This document shows positions 19,340 to 28,655 of a stretch of 29,000 bases of DNA, one piece after another. Numbering within the stretch: the first letter of the stretch is position 1; every line of letters begins with the position of its first letter. The stretch is from Owenia fusiformis. Taxonomy: Eukaryota > Annelida > Polychaeta > Sabellida > Oweniidae. The position numbers were made by a program, and so were the translations under genes. Location of the stretch: assembly GCA_903813345.2 (NCBI GenBank), contig CAIIXF020000101.1:1-29000 (forward strand). The letters run 5' to 3'. The notes under the pieces were generated by a model. The model ran no database searches and was not told the DNA's origin. It saw only the letters and a program-made list of their open reading frames with translations.

Positions 19340-19444
19340 TTGACATAGTAGGACACTCCTTGTTGGCAGCCTTTTGGTCAGCAAGTTCATTCTCGAGAGC
19401 AACTATTTTTGCTTCAAGATATTTTATCCTCGCCAAGCATTTAT
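19340..19444 (-). CDS. CILP-like gene, coiled-coil exon
   Basis: Acceptor TTCTAG (AG at 19446-19445), donor TCAA|GTAAGT (GT at 19339-19338), 105 bp, phase 1 at both ends. It encodes KCLARIKYLEAKIVALENEL followed by ADQKAANKECPTM. The Ile/Leu spacing fits a heptad coiled coil bracketed by two Cys, suggesting an oligomerising N-terminal region. The signal peptide and first exons must lie further right, beyond or within the repeat block, and were not found. Confidence 0.8.
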
Positions 19445-19780
19445 CTAGAATGAATATAAAAAAATGGATTTCAAATGGATTTGTGTTTGTTTATTTAGTG
19501 ATATCATGGGCGTTCTACATCGTTACACAAGTATAAGACAACATTATCAGTATGGACAACAATATTTAAACTATGCACTTTTACATCATGTGCTTTTGCA
19601 AAGACTTACTTTTTGCAAAGACTCTAGGTACTGCTTGAAAATATAATTAAATTACACTCTGCAAATATATTTTTGATTTTAAGAAAAAAAAATCTTCAAG
19701 CAATCAAACATATTCATATTAAAACAATTATTCCAAATAACCATTTACATGACATTGATCATATAAGCATTGTTTTATAA
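19445..19780. other. AT-rich non-coding stretch, probably intron
   Basis: This lies between the first visible CILP-like exon and the hairpin array. No exon or repeat is supported. Confidence 0.4.
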
Positions 19781-19781
19781 T

Positions 19782-20347
19782 TAGACTCCAGATTGAAAAT
19801 CTGGAGTCTATTGTTTTTGCCTGTTTTCTTTATTATTATTAGACTCCAGATTGAAAATCTGGAGTCTATTGTTTTTGCCTGTTTTCTTTATTATTAGACT
19901 CCAGATTGAAAATCTGGAGTCTATTGTTTTTGCCTGTTTTCTTATTAGACTCCAGATTGAAAATCTGGAGTCTATTGATTTTGCCTGTTTTCTTTATTAT
20001 TATTAGACTCCAGATGAAATCTGGAGTCTATTGCTTTTGCCAGTTTTCTTTATTAGGCTCCAGATGAAATCTGGAGTCTATTGCTTTTGCCTGTTTTCTT
20101 TATTATTAGACTCCAGATTGAAAATCTGGAGTCTATTGTTTTTGCCTGTTTTCTTATTAGACTCCAGATTGAAAATCTGGAGTCTATTGATTTTGCCTGT
20201 TTTCTTTATTATTATTAGACTCCAGATGAAATCTGGAGTCTATTGCTTTTGCCAGTTTTCTTTATTAGGCTCCAGATGAAATCTGGAGTCTATTGCTTTT
20301 GCCAGTTTTCTTTATTATTAGACTCCAGATGTAAATCTTGAGTCTAT
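19782..20347. repeat. 11-copy tandem array of perfect hairpins (50-58 bp units)
   Basis: Each unit has TAGACTCCAGATT, a 3-base loop GAA, and AATCTGGAGTCTA (shorter stem in some copies), followed by ATTGTTTTTGCCTGTTTTC and a TTATT run. Starts are at 19783, 19841, 19896, 19947, 20005, 20055, 20108, 20159, 20217, 20267 and 20320. Units 3-6 and 7-10 form two 212-bp blocks that differ at one base. The last copy is degenerate. The plus frame across it is a repeat shadow. Confidence 0.95.
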
Positions 20348-20490
20348 AGCTTTTGTCAGTATTCTTCTTCTTTATTATTATTCTTCTACAAACGTTTTCT
20401 CCTTAACTAGAAGACATTGAGTCAAGTCCTGTATATGGTCAATTTAGGTCCAGTATCTAGTTTCTCGGAAATTGGGTCAATTTTTTATCT

Positions 20491-20503
20491 AGGTCAAAGG
20501 TCA
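20491..20503 (+). promoter_or_regulatory. DR1-type AGGTCA direct repeat (unit 1)
   Basis: AGGTCA-A-AGGTCA, followed by a third AGGTCA at 20510-20515. This equals the consensus DR1 site of RXR/HNF4/PPAR-type nuclear receptors. Binding is not shown. Confidence 0.5.
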
Positions 20504-21967
20504 AGAACTAGGTCAAATCCAGTACTTTGTCACTTTTTTCGATTTTCTCGGTCGTCCTTCAATATTTTTGATCCGGGTTTCTTTTCATCGTGTTCCTCAT
20601 AAAAAGTAGAAAATCTAGAGTCGATTTAGTTTTTGGTATCTCAAACCGATTTCGAGATATCAGTGTCCGAAAACGAGGTCCAAAAAAGTTCTCCAAATCC
20701 AATGTCCAGGATATCAGTCTTATAGAAAAAAATTCTCAGGATTCCGAATCTGAAAACCAAATTTCGATCTGACTACCGGTTCAGAAGTGATGGCGTTTTG
20801 AAAATTCAAAAATTGCTAAATTTGGTGCCCCATGTTAATTCAATGGGAAAAAAATATTTTTTTGAAGTGTAAAATACGAGATATAGACTAAGCACAGCTA
20901 AACATAATGGAAGCCCATAAAAGAAAGGGACCTCAAAACCTTCTTTTCATAAAAATTTGGACACCAAAATGCCTAGGTCAAAATCTAGGTCAAATTCAAA
21001 GTTTTTCCTTACTTTTGCGATTCTGACACTACAGATTAATTATATTCTTCGAAATTTTGTATACATGTAACCAAGAGTGTGGTAATAGTGTTAGCTTTTT
21101 GCCGTCAGAAAGTATTTTGACCCACTTTTGAGATATGGTGTCCGAAAAGTAGGTCAAAATAAAAAATTCTCCAAATTTAACGTTTGAGTTATGAATTAAA
21201 GGTAGAATTTTCTATGGAATCCGAGTCTGCAAACCAAATTTCGATCCGACTTCCGGTTCGAAAGTTATGGCGTTTTGAAATTTCGAGAAAAAACGATCTG
21301 ATGGTATCCTGATAGAAAGTCAAGAGTAGAGAAGAAAATATTGAAAAATGAATTTTCTCAGGAATCCGAATCTGCAAATCAAATTTCGATCCGACTTCCT
21401 GTTCGGAAGTTATGACATTTTGAAAGCTCAAAAATCACTAAATTTGGTGCCCCATGTTATGTCAATGGAAAAAAGATCTTTTTGAAATGTAAAATTCGAG
21501 ATATAGACTAAGTACAGCTTAAAATAATGAAAGCCTATAAGGAAGGGGACCTCAAAGGCTCCCTAACTTCAACATTTGGACACCAAAATCCCTAGGTCAA
21601 AATCTAGGTCAAATTCATAGTTTTTCCTTATTTTTGCGATTCTGACACTATATTTAAATGATTTGCTTCAAAATTTTGTATACAGGTAGGAAAGAGTGTG
21701 CTAATAGTGTTAGCCTTTTGCAGTCAGAAAGTATTTCGACCTACTTTTGAGATATGGTGTCCGAAAAGTAGGTCAAAATAAAAAAAATCTCCAAATTTAA
21801 CATATGAGTTATGAATTAAGGGTAGAATTTTCTATGGAATCCGAGTCTGCAAACCAAATTTCGATCCGACTTCCTGTTCGAAAGTTATGGCGTTTTGAAA
21901 TTTCGAGAAAAAACGATCTGATGGTATCCTGATAGAAAGTCAAGAGTAGAGAAGAAAATATTGAAAA

Positions 21968-22185
21968 ATGCATCCATCCTTCCTTTGTGATCCTATCGTA
22001 TCCTTCTTATCTACCTTTCCTTCGTATCCTCTCCTTCCTATCCTTCCTATTCTATTCCTTCTTCCTATTCTATTCTATCATGCTTTCCTATTCTATTCTA
22101 TCATTCTTTCCTATTCTATCCTACCGTTCCTTCCTATTCTAGCCTATCCTTCCTTCCTTTTTCATCCATCCATCCATCCATCTTT
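21968..22185 (+). repeat. Pyrimidine microsatellite (TCCTATTCTATCC-like)
   Basis: This is a long C/T-rich run of TCCT and TTCTATCCTA variants ending in CATCCATCCATC. The Pro/Leu/Ser/Tyr-rich frame over it is not a gene. Confidence 0.95.
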
Positions 22186-22190
22186 TTCTG

Positions 22191-22262
22191 GATGACTCAG
22201 CTTATTTTGGATGACTCAGCTTATTTTGGATGACTCTGCTTATTCTGGATGACTCGGCTAAA
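22191..22262 (+). promoter_or_regulatory. Tandem TGACTCAGC motifs (unit 1)
   Basis: Four copies of GGATGACTCAGCTTATT-like sequence at about 20-bp spacing. TGACTCAGC is the AP-1/NF-E2/Maf half-palindrome. Two copies are exact and two have one change. Regulatory use is inferred only. Confidence 0.4.
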
Positions 22263-22317
22263 AAAAAGTCTAGATCTGGAGTCTGAAATTGAACTTCGTT
22301 CAATTTCCAAAGTCTAG

Positions 22318-24421
22318 TTATTATTAGACTCCAGATGTAAGCAAGTTTTCTCAATAACCGTAAGATCTTCAGTAAAGTCAATCATTTGGTCAATTTAGGT
22401 TCAGTATCTAGTTCCTCGGAAATTGGGTCAAATTTTTATCTAGGTCAAAGGTCAAGAACTAGGTCAAATCCAGTACTTAGTCACTTTTTTCGATTTTCTC
22501 GGTCGTCCTTCAATATTTTCGATCCGGGTTTTTTTCATTGTGTTCATTATAAAAAAGTAGGAAAGCCAGGTTGATTTAGTTTTTTGATATCTCAAACCGA
22601 TTTCGAGATATCAGTGTCCGAAAACGAGGTCCAAAAAAAGTTCTCCGAATCAAATGTCCAGGATATTAGTCTTCTAGGAAATTTTCTCAGGATCTCCGAA
22701 TCTGAAAATCAAATTCGAATCAGACTTCCGGTTCGGAAGTTATAGCGTTTTGAAAGCTCAAAAATTGCTAAATTTGGTGCCCATGTTAAGTCAATGGGAA
22801 AAAAGATTTTTTTGAAGTGAAAAATACGAAATATAGACTGAGTTCAGCTAAATATAATGAAAGCTTTTAAAAGAATGGGACCTCAAAAGTCATATAGCTT
22901 CAAAATTTGGACACCAAAATGCCTAGGTCAAAATCTAGGTCAAATTCGAAGTTTTTCCTTATTTTTGCTATTCTGACACTACAGATTAATTATATTCTTC
23001 GAAAGGTGCCCCATGTTAATTCAATGGGAAAAAATATTTTTTGAAGTGTAAAATACGAGATATAGACTAAGCACAGCTAAACATAATGGAAGCCCATAAA
23101 AGAAAGGGACCACAAGACCTTCTTTTCATAAAAATTTGGACACCAAAATGCCTAGGTCAAAATCTAGGTCAAATTCAAAGTTTTTCCTTATTTTTGCGAT
23201 TCTGACACTACAGATTAATTAAATTCTTCGAAATTTTGTATACATGTAGCCAAGAGTGTGCTAATAGTCTTAGCCTTTTGCCGTCAGAAAGTATTTTGAC
23301 CCACTTTTGAGATATGGTGTCCGAAAAGTAGGTCAATTCTCCAAATTTAACGTATGAGTTATGAATGAAGGGTAGAATTTTCTCAGGAATCCAAATCTGC
23401 AATCCAAATTTCAATCCGACTTTTGGTTCGGAAGTTATGTCATTTTGAAAGCTCAAAAATCGCTAAATTTGGTGCCCCATGTTATGGCAATAGGAAAAAA
23501 GATTTTTTTGAAGTGTAAAATACGAGATATAGACTGAGCACAGCTTTACATAATGAAAGCCTATAAAAGAAAGGGACCTCAAAAGCTAGCTAGCTTCACA
23601 ATTTGGACACCAAAATGCCTAGGTCAAAATCTAGGTCAAATTTATAGTTTTAACTTATTTTTGTGATTCTGACACTACACTTTAATTATTTGCTTCAAAA
23701 TTTTGTATACAGGTAGCTAAGAGTGTGCTAATAGTGTTAGCCTTTTGCCGTCAGAAAGAATTTTGACCCACTTTTGAAATATAGTGTCCGAAAAGTAGGT
23801 CAACATGAAAGTTTCTCCAAATTTAACGTATGAGTTATGAATTAAGGGTAGAATTTTCTCAGGAATCCGAATCTGCAAATCAAATTTCAATCCGACACCC
23901 GGTTTGGAAGTAATGGCGTTTGAAAAATAAAAAAATTGGTATTTTGATATCCCATGTTATGTCAATTATCTTTGTCACTATTTGTCGTTATACCTTGATC
24001 TTTTTTTCATCATGTAGCTTAAAGACAGTCCTTTCATTATTGTGACTGTCTTTTTTGATTACTCTTACAGATTTTGAGGAATGGCGTCCGGAAAGTAGGT
24101 AAACACAAAAAGTTCTCAAAATTCAATGTATAAGTTATGACACAAACGTAGAATTTTCTCAGAAATTCGAATCTGCAAACCAAATTTCGGCCCAACTTCT
24201 GGTTAGATAGTTATGGCTGTTTGAAGTCTCGAAAAGTCAATATTATGATACCCCCATGTTAAGCCAATGGAGTCGAAGACTTAAGGGTTGTCTAAATGTC
24301 TATATTCTAGATGACTCAGCTTATTCTGAATGGCTCAGCTTACAGTATTTTGGATGACTCAGCTTAAAAAAAGTTTGAAATCTGGAGTGTTAAATTGAAC
24401 TTGTTCAATTTACATGTCTAG
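22318..24421. mobile_element. Helitron/HINE-like unit 2
   Basis: The unit starts TTATTATTAGACTCCAGATG, complementary to the subterminal ATCTGGAGT near its end. It has the same head and ~477-bp subrepeats as unit 1 and a second head-like segment near 23990-24110. It ends with TGACTCAGC motifs (24310-24366), a terminal hairpin (24391-24412) and CTAG (24418-24421). It has no microsatellite. The part from 23004 is nearly identical to 20823 onward in unit 1, suggesting recent exchange. Confidence 0.65.
22442..22454 (+). promoter_or_regulatory. DR1-type AGGTCA direct repeat (unit 2)
   Basis: AGGTCA-A-AGGTCA, with a third half-site after AGAACT, as in unit 1. Confidence 0.5.
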
Positions 24422-24534
24422 TTATTTTTCTCTACACGTTTTCTCAATAACTAGAAGACATTGAGTCATGTCCTGTATACAGTCAATTTAGGTCCAGTAT
24501 CTAGTTTCTCGGAAATTGGGTAAATTTTTTATCC

Positions 24535-24547
24535 AGGTCAAAGGTCA
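24535..24547 (+). promoter_or_regulatory. DR1-type AGGTCA direct repeat (unit 3)
   Basis: AGGTCA-A-AGGTCA is intact. The third half-site has changed to ATGTCA. Confidence 0.5.
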
Positions 24548-25511
24548 AGAACTATGTCAAATCTTGTATTTTCATCATTTTACCAATTTTCTCAGTCGTT
24601 CTTCAATATTTTTTCTCGGTCTTTTTTTCATCATGTTCCTTGGAAACAAAGCTAATTCCGTAAGGCAAATCGTTTTTTGATTACTCTTACCGATTTTGAG
24701 ATATGGCGTCCAGAAAGTAGGTCACACCAAAAAGTGCTCCAAATTCAATGTATGAGTTATGTATTGGAGGCAGAATTATGTCAGGAATCCGAATCTGCAA
24801 ACCAAATTTCGATCCGACTTCCGGTTCGGAAGTTATGGCGTTTTGAAAACTCAAAAATCGCTAAATTTGGTGCCCATGTTAAGTCAATGGGAAAAAAGAT
24901 TTTTTTGAAGTGAAAAATACGAAATATAGACTGAGTTCAGCTTCATATAATCAAAGCCTTTAAAAGAAGGGGACCTCAAAAGCCACATAGCTTCAAAATT
25001 TGGACACCAAAATGCCTAGGTCAAAATCTAGGTCAAATTCAAAGTTTTTTCTTATTTTTGCGATTCTGACACTACACTTTAATTATATTCTTCGAAATTG
25101 TGTATACATGTAGCCAAGAGTGTGCTAATAGCGTTAGCCTTTTGCCGTCAGAAAGTATTTTGACCCACTTTTGAGATATGGTGTCCGAAAAGTAGGTCAA
25201 AATAAAAAGTTCTCCAAATTTAACGTTTGAGTTATGAATTAAGAATAGAATTTTCTCAGAAATCCGAATCTGCAAACCAAATTTCGATCTGACTTCCGGT
25301 TCCGAAGTTATGGCGTGTCCAAAAAGTAGGTCAAAATAAAAATTCGCCAAATTTAACGTATGAGTTATGAATTAAGAAAGTAGAATTTTGTCAGGAATCC
25401 GAATCTTTAAATCAAATTTAGATCCGGAAGTTATGGCGTTTTGAAATTTCGGAAAATCGATCTGATGGTATCCTGATAGAAAGTCAAGAGTAGAGAAGAA
25501 AATATTGAAAA

Positions 25512-25690
25512 ATTCATTCATCCTTCCTATCCTATCCTTCCTATCTATCCTTCCTTCGTATCCTTTCCTTCCTATCCTCTCCTATCATATCCTTTTTTCC
25601 TATTCTGTTCTATCCTATCCTTCTTTCTTATTCTATCCTATCGTTCCTTCCCATTCTATCCTATCCTACCTTCCTATTCTATCCATCCAT
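25512..25690 (+). repeat. Pyrimidine microsatellite (unit 3)
   Basis: A C/T-rich TCCTATCC/TTCTATCC run at the same relative place as in unit 1. The hydrophobic frame across it is not a gene. Confidence 0.95.
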
Positions 25691-25937
25691 CTTATTCTGG
25701 ATGACTCAGCTTATTCTGGGTGACTCGGCTTATTTTAGATGACTGGGCTTAAAAAAGTCTAGATCTGGAGTCTGAAATTGAACTTCGTTCAATTTCCAAA
25801 GTCTAGTTATTCTTCTTTTTCTTCCTCCTAACAGATTTTCTCTCCAACTACATGTATAACATCTTACTTAATCCAACTTACAAGGTTAACTAAAGACTGT
25901 ATCCGGCTTTCTGGGAAACTAGGTCAAATTTTTATCT

Positions 25938-25950
25938 AGGTCAAAGGTCA
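25938..25950 (+). promoter_or_regulatory. DR1-type AGGTCA direct repeat (unit 4)
   Basis: AGGTCA-A-AGGTCA with a further AGGTCA six bases downstream, as in units 1 and 2. Confidence 0.5.
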
Positions 25951-27263
25951 AGAACTAGGTCAAATCTTACATTTTCAACATTCTTCATCATATCTTCGTC
26001 AATATTCTTCGTAACTCCTTCATCTTTTTTTCATCGTGTAGCTTAGAAAAAGGCAAATCAAAGCTATGACATCAGAATTTTGATTACTCTTACCGATTTT
26101 GAGACACGGCGTCCGGAAACGAGGTCAGAACAAAAAGTTCTCCAAATTCAACATGTAAGTTATGAAATAAGTGTAGAATGTTCTCAGGAATCCGAATCTG
26201 CAAACCAAATTTGGATCGGACTTCCGGTTCGGAAGTTGTGGCGTTTTGAAAGCTCAAAAATCGCTAAATTTGGTGCCTATGTTAAGTCAATGGGAAAAAA
26301 GACTTTTTCGAAGTGAAAAATACAAGATATAGACTGATACAGCTTAACATAATGAATGCTTATAAAAGAAGGGGACCTCAAAACCTACATAGCTTCAAAA
26401 TTTGGACACCAAAATGCCTAGGTCAAAATCTAGGTCAAATTCATAGTTTTTCCTTATTTTTACGATTCTGACACTACACTTTAATAATTTACTTCAAAAT
26501 GTTGTATACAGGTAGCAAAGAGTATGCTAATAGTGTTAGCCTTTTGCCGTCAGAAAGTATTTTGACCCACTTTTGAGATATGGTGTCCGAAAAGTAGGTC
26601 AAAATAAAAAGTTCTCCAAATTTAACATATGAGCTATGAATTAAGGGTAGAATTATCCCAGGAATCCGAATCTGCAAACCAAATTTCAATCATACTTTGG
26701 TTCGGAAGTTATGGCGTTTTGAAAGCTCAAGAATCGCTAAATTTGGTGCCCCATGTTATGTCAATGAGAAAAAAGATTTTTTGAAGTGTAAAATACCAGA
26801 TATAAACTGAGTACAGCTCAACATTCTGAAAGCCTATAAAAGAAGAGGACCTCGAAGGCTATCTAGCTTTAAAATTTGGACACCAAAATGCCTAGGTCAA
26901 AATCTAGGTCACATTCATAGTTTTCCTTATTTTTGCGATTCTGACATTACACTTTAATGATTTGCTTCGAAATTTTGTATACAGGTAGCAAAGAGTGTGC
27001 TTATAGTGTTAGCCTTCTGCCGTCAGAAAGTATTTTGACCCACTTTTGAGATATGGTGTCTGAAAAGTAGGTCAAAATAAAAAGTTCTCCAAATTTAACG
27101 TATGAGTTATGAATTAAGGGTAGAATTTTCTCAGGAATCAGAATCTTTAAACCAAATTTCGATCTAACTTCTGATTAGATAGTTATAGCGGTTTAAAGTC
27201 TCGAAAAGTCGATATGATGATATCCCCATGTTAAGCCAATGGAGTCGAAGATAACATTCTTAA

Positions 27264-28096
27264 AGGCCCCATGTAAAGTTTAAACCACTTTGGCTTATAT
27301 TGTAGTCTTACCCAACGTTATCAAAGTGTGATATGTGAAACTTTTTTTTTAAATTTCAAAAAGTGGTTTTTGATAGACTTTTTGTTCCAAAATTTGTGAA
27401 TTTATTTAAAACCAACTTTTAGAGGTCACTCATATCTTCTAATTAGCCATAATTCATACCAATGCATAGCATTCATCCTCCCATGTTTTTTGCCGAAAAA
27501 ATTAAGAAAATCGGTTGATAAACAAGCAAGAAATGAACTTATCAGTGCATGAAAATGGTTCTGAGAAAAATGCATTTCAAAATTTTAGTTCTCATAGAAA
27601 CCAATGGTACAATGATATCTAAAACATAATTTATTCTTCCTTTTAACCCGGTTAGACAATCAACATTGTTTTTTTATGAAATTCTAGCATATTTAGAAAA
27701 GATTGACATCGAAAAAAAAAATTCAATTTTTATCAAAAAGTTTTTGGTACCTTAGTGACATCACTAATGTTTCAAAATATTTTTGATAAGCTAAAACATT
27801 GGAGTGGCCCATTAAATATGACATTTTATTATTGAAATAGTGTGTCTTTTGTTCAATCTTTGCATTGGTGTTAAAAAGATAATCTCTTTTGAAATGCATT
27901 AAGAAATATTTGATGATTAAGAAATTTCAAATTCTTTTGAAAAATGGCGGGAAATTTGAATATTTGAGAAATGAAATGCTCACAACTTTTTTTTCAAAAA
28001 ATTTTTTTTATTCAAAAATCTCTAAAATCACTTTTTAAGTCCTGACAAATAGTAAATGAATGATAAAAAAATATTTTCAAACTTTAGACGGGGACT
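27264..28096. mobile_element. TTAA-flanked MITE-like element, 833 bp
   Basis: Left end AGGCCCCATGTAAAGTTTAA and right end (reverse complement AGTCCCCGTCTAAAGTTTGA) form an imperfect TIR. TTAA flanks both sides (27260-27263, 28097-28100). Unit 2 shows the unfilled site as GAAGACTTAAGGGTTGTC near 24276-24293, so the insertion is visible by comparison inside the window. There is no ORF. A TTAA duplication points to piggyBac-like or Kolobok-like transposition. Confidence 0.82.
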
Positions 28097-28353
28097 TTAA
28101 GAGTTGTCTAAATGTCTATATTCTAGCTGACTCAGCTTATTCTGAATGACTCAGCTTACAAGTATTTGGATGACTCTGCTTAAAAAAAGTCTGAAATCTG
28201 GAGTCTTAAATTGAACTTGTTCAATTTACATGTCTAGTTACAATTGTTCTTTTCAGGTACATATGCAAAAAAAATGGGACACCCGTATTTCAAAAATAAA
28301 CATTGATTGTATTGATGGAAACATGTTATATTATATACCAGTGGATAGGGAAT

Positions 28354-28655
28354 TTAATTATCTTTAATTTGGTATATCATAAGTTTAAATTTCATGTAAT
28401 ACGTGTCAACCAGCGTCCATAATACAAATGACGTCATTTTCATTTCAAAACAGGTTTTTAAAAACTTGCAAAAAACAAGTTTTTTTGTCAACAGAAACAG
28501 ATGTTCAATATGTCCTCCATTTTGATTAATTATAGCCCTCAATCTTGTTCAAAACTGGTCAATTGCATCATTGATATGCTGTTGGGACAATGAATTCCGC
28601 TTCTCAACAATTCTGTCCTTCGGGGACTGAATAGATGTAAGGAGTTCATGAAATA
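28354..28655 (-). pseudogene. Decayed Tc1/mariner-like transposase, C-terminal end
   Basis: Reading the minus strand from about 28655 gives HELLTSIQSPKDRIVEKRNS, then LSQQHINDAIDQF, an in-frame TGA (at about 28549), and TRLRAIINQNGGHIEHLF. The final R-x-R-x-I-x(4)-GGHIEHLF motif is the typical end of Tc1/mariner-superfamily DDE transposases. The catalytic region is missing to the right, and downstream sequence (to 28354) is A/T-rich and probably not original coding. This is a dead fragment. Confidence 0.72.

Larger units (their letters stand above)
20348..22317. mobile_element. Helitron/HINE-like unit 1
   Basis: The unit starts with a head containing CTAGAAGACATTGAGTCA and a GGTCA-rich stretch. 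It continues with internal subrepeats of about 477 bp (marker ACTTCCGGTTCGGAAGTTAT), a pyrimidine microsatellite (21968-22185) and four TGACTCAGC-like motifs (22191-22260). It closes with ATCTGGAGTCT, a terminal hairpin (22285-22307) and CTAG (22314-22317) followed by TTATT. There is no coding capacity. A 3' hairpin a few bases from CTAG and a T flank is the Helitron 3' pattern. The subterminal inverted motif and microsatellite resemble Helentron-derived HINE/DINE elements. Assignment is inference. Confidence 0.65.
24422..25806. mobile_element. Helitron/HINE-like unit 3
   Basis: This is the shortest unit. The head (CTAGAAGACATTGAGTCATG) is followed by the GATTACTCTTACCGATTTTG variant shared with unit 4, ~477-bp subrepeats, a microsatellite (25512-25690), TGACTCAGC motifs (25699-25750), a hairpin (25774-25796) and CTAG (25803-25806). 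Its tail matches unit 1, not unit 2. Confidence 0.65.
25807..28237. mobile_element. Helitron/HINE-like unit 4, interrupted by a TTAA element
   Basis: The head begins TTATTCTTC, then DR1, ~477-bp subrepeats (markers near 26215, 26690 and 27165) and the GGAGTCGAAGA tail shared with unit 2. That tail is broken by an 833-bp insertion at 27264-28096. It resumes with TGTCTATATTCTAG, TGACTCAGC motifs (28128-28182), a hairpin (28207-28228) and CTAG (28234-28237) followed by TTA. Confidence 0.65.

Noticed and set aside
19782-20347. CRISPR-like array of regular repeats and spacers
   Set aside because: The spacers are nearly identical to each other, the unit is a perfect hairpin and the context is animal DNA; it is a hairpin satellite.
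21968-22195. Pro/Leu/Ser-rich 75-codon frame, and the similar one at 25505-25723
   Set aside because: Both are translations of the pyrimidine microsatellite.
20348-28237. Recurrent 60-90-codon frames in the repeat block
   Set aside because: The same frames recur with the 477-bp subrepeat, are broken at different points in each copy and show no domain.
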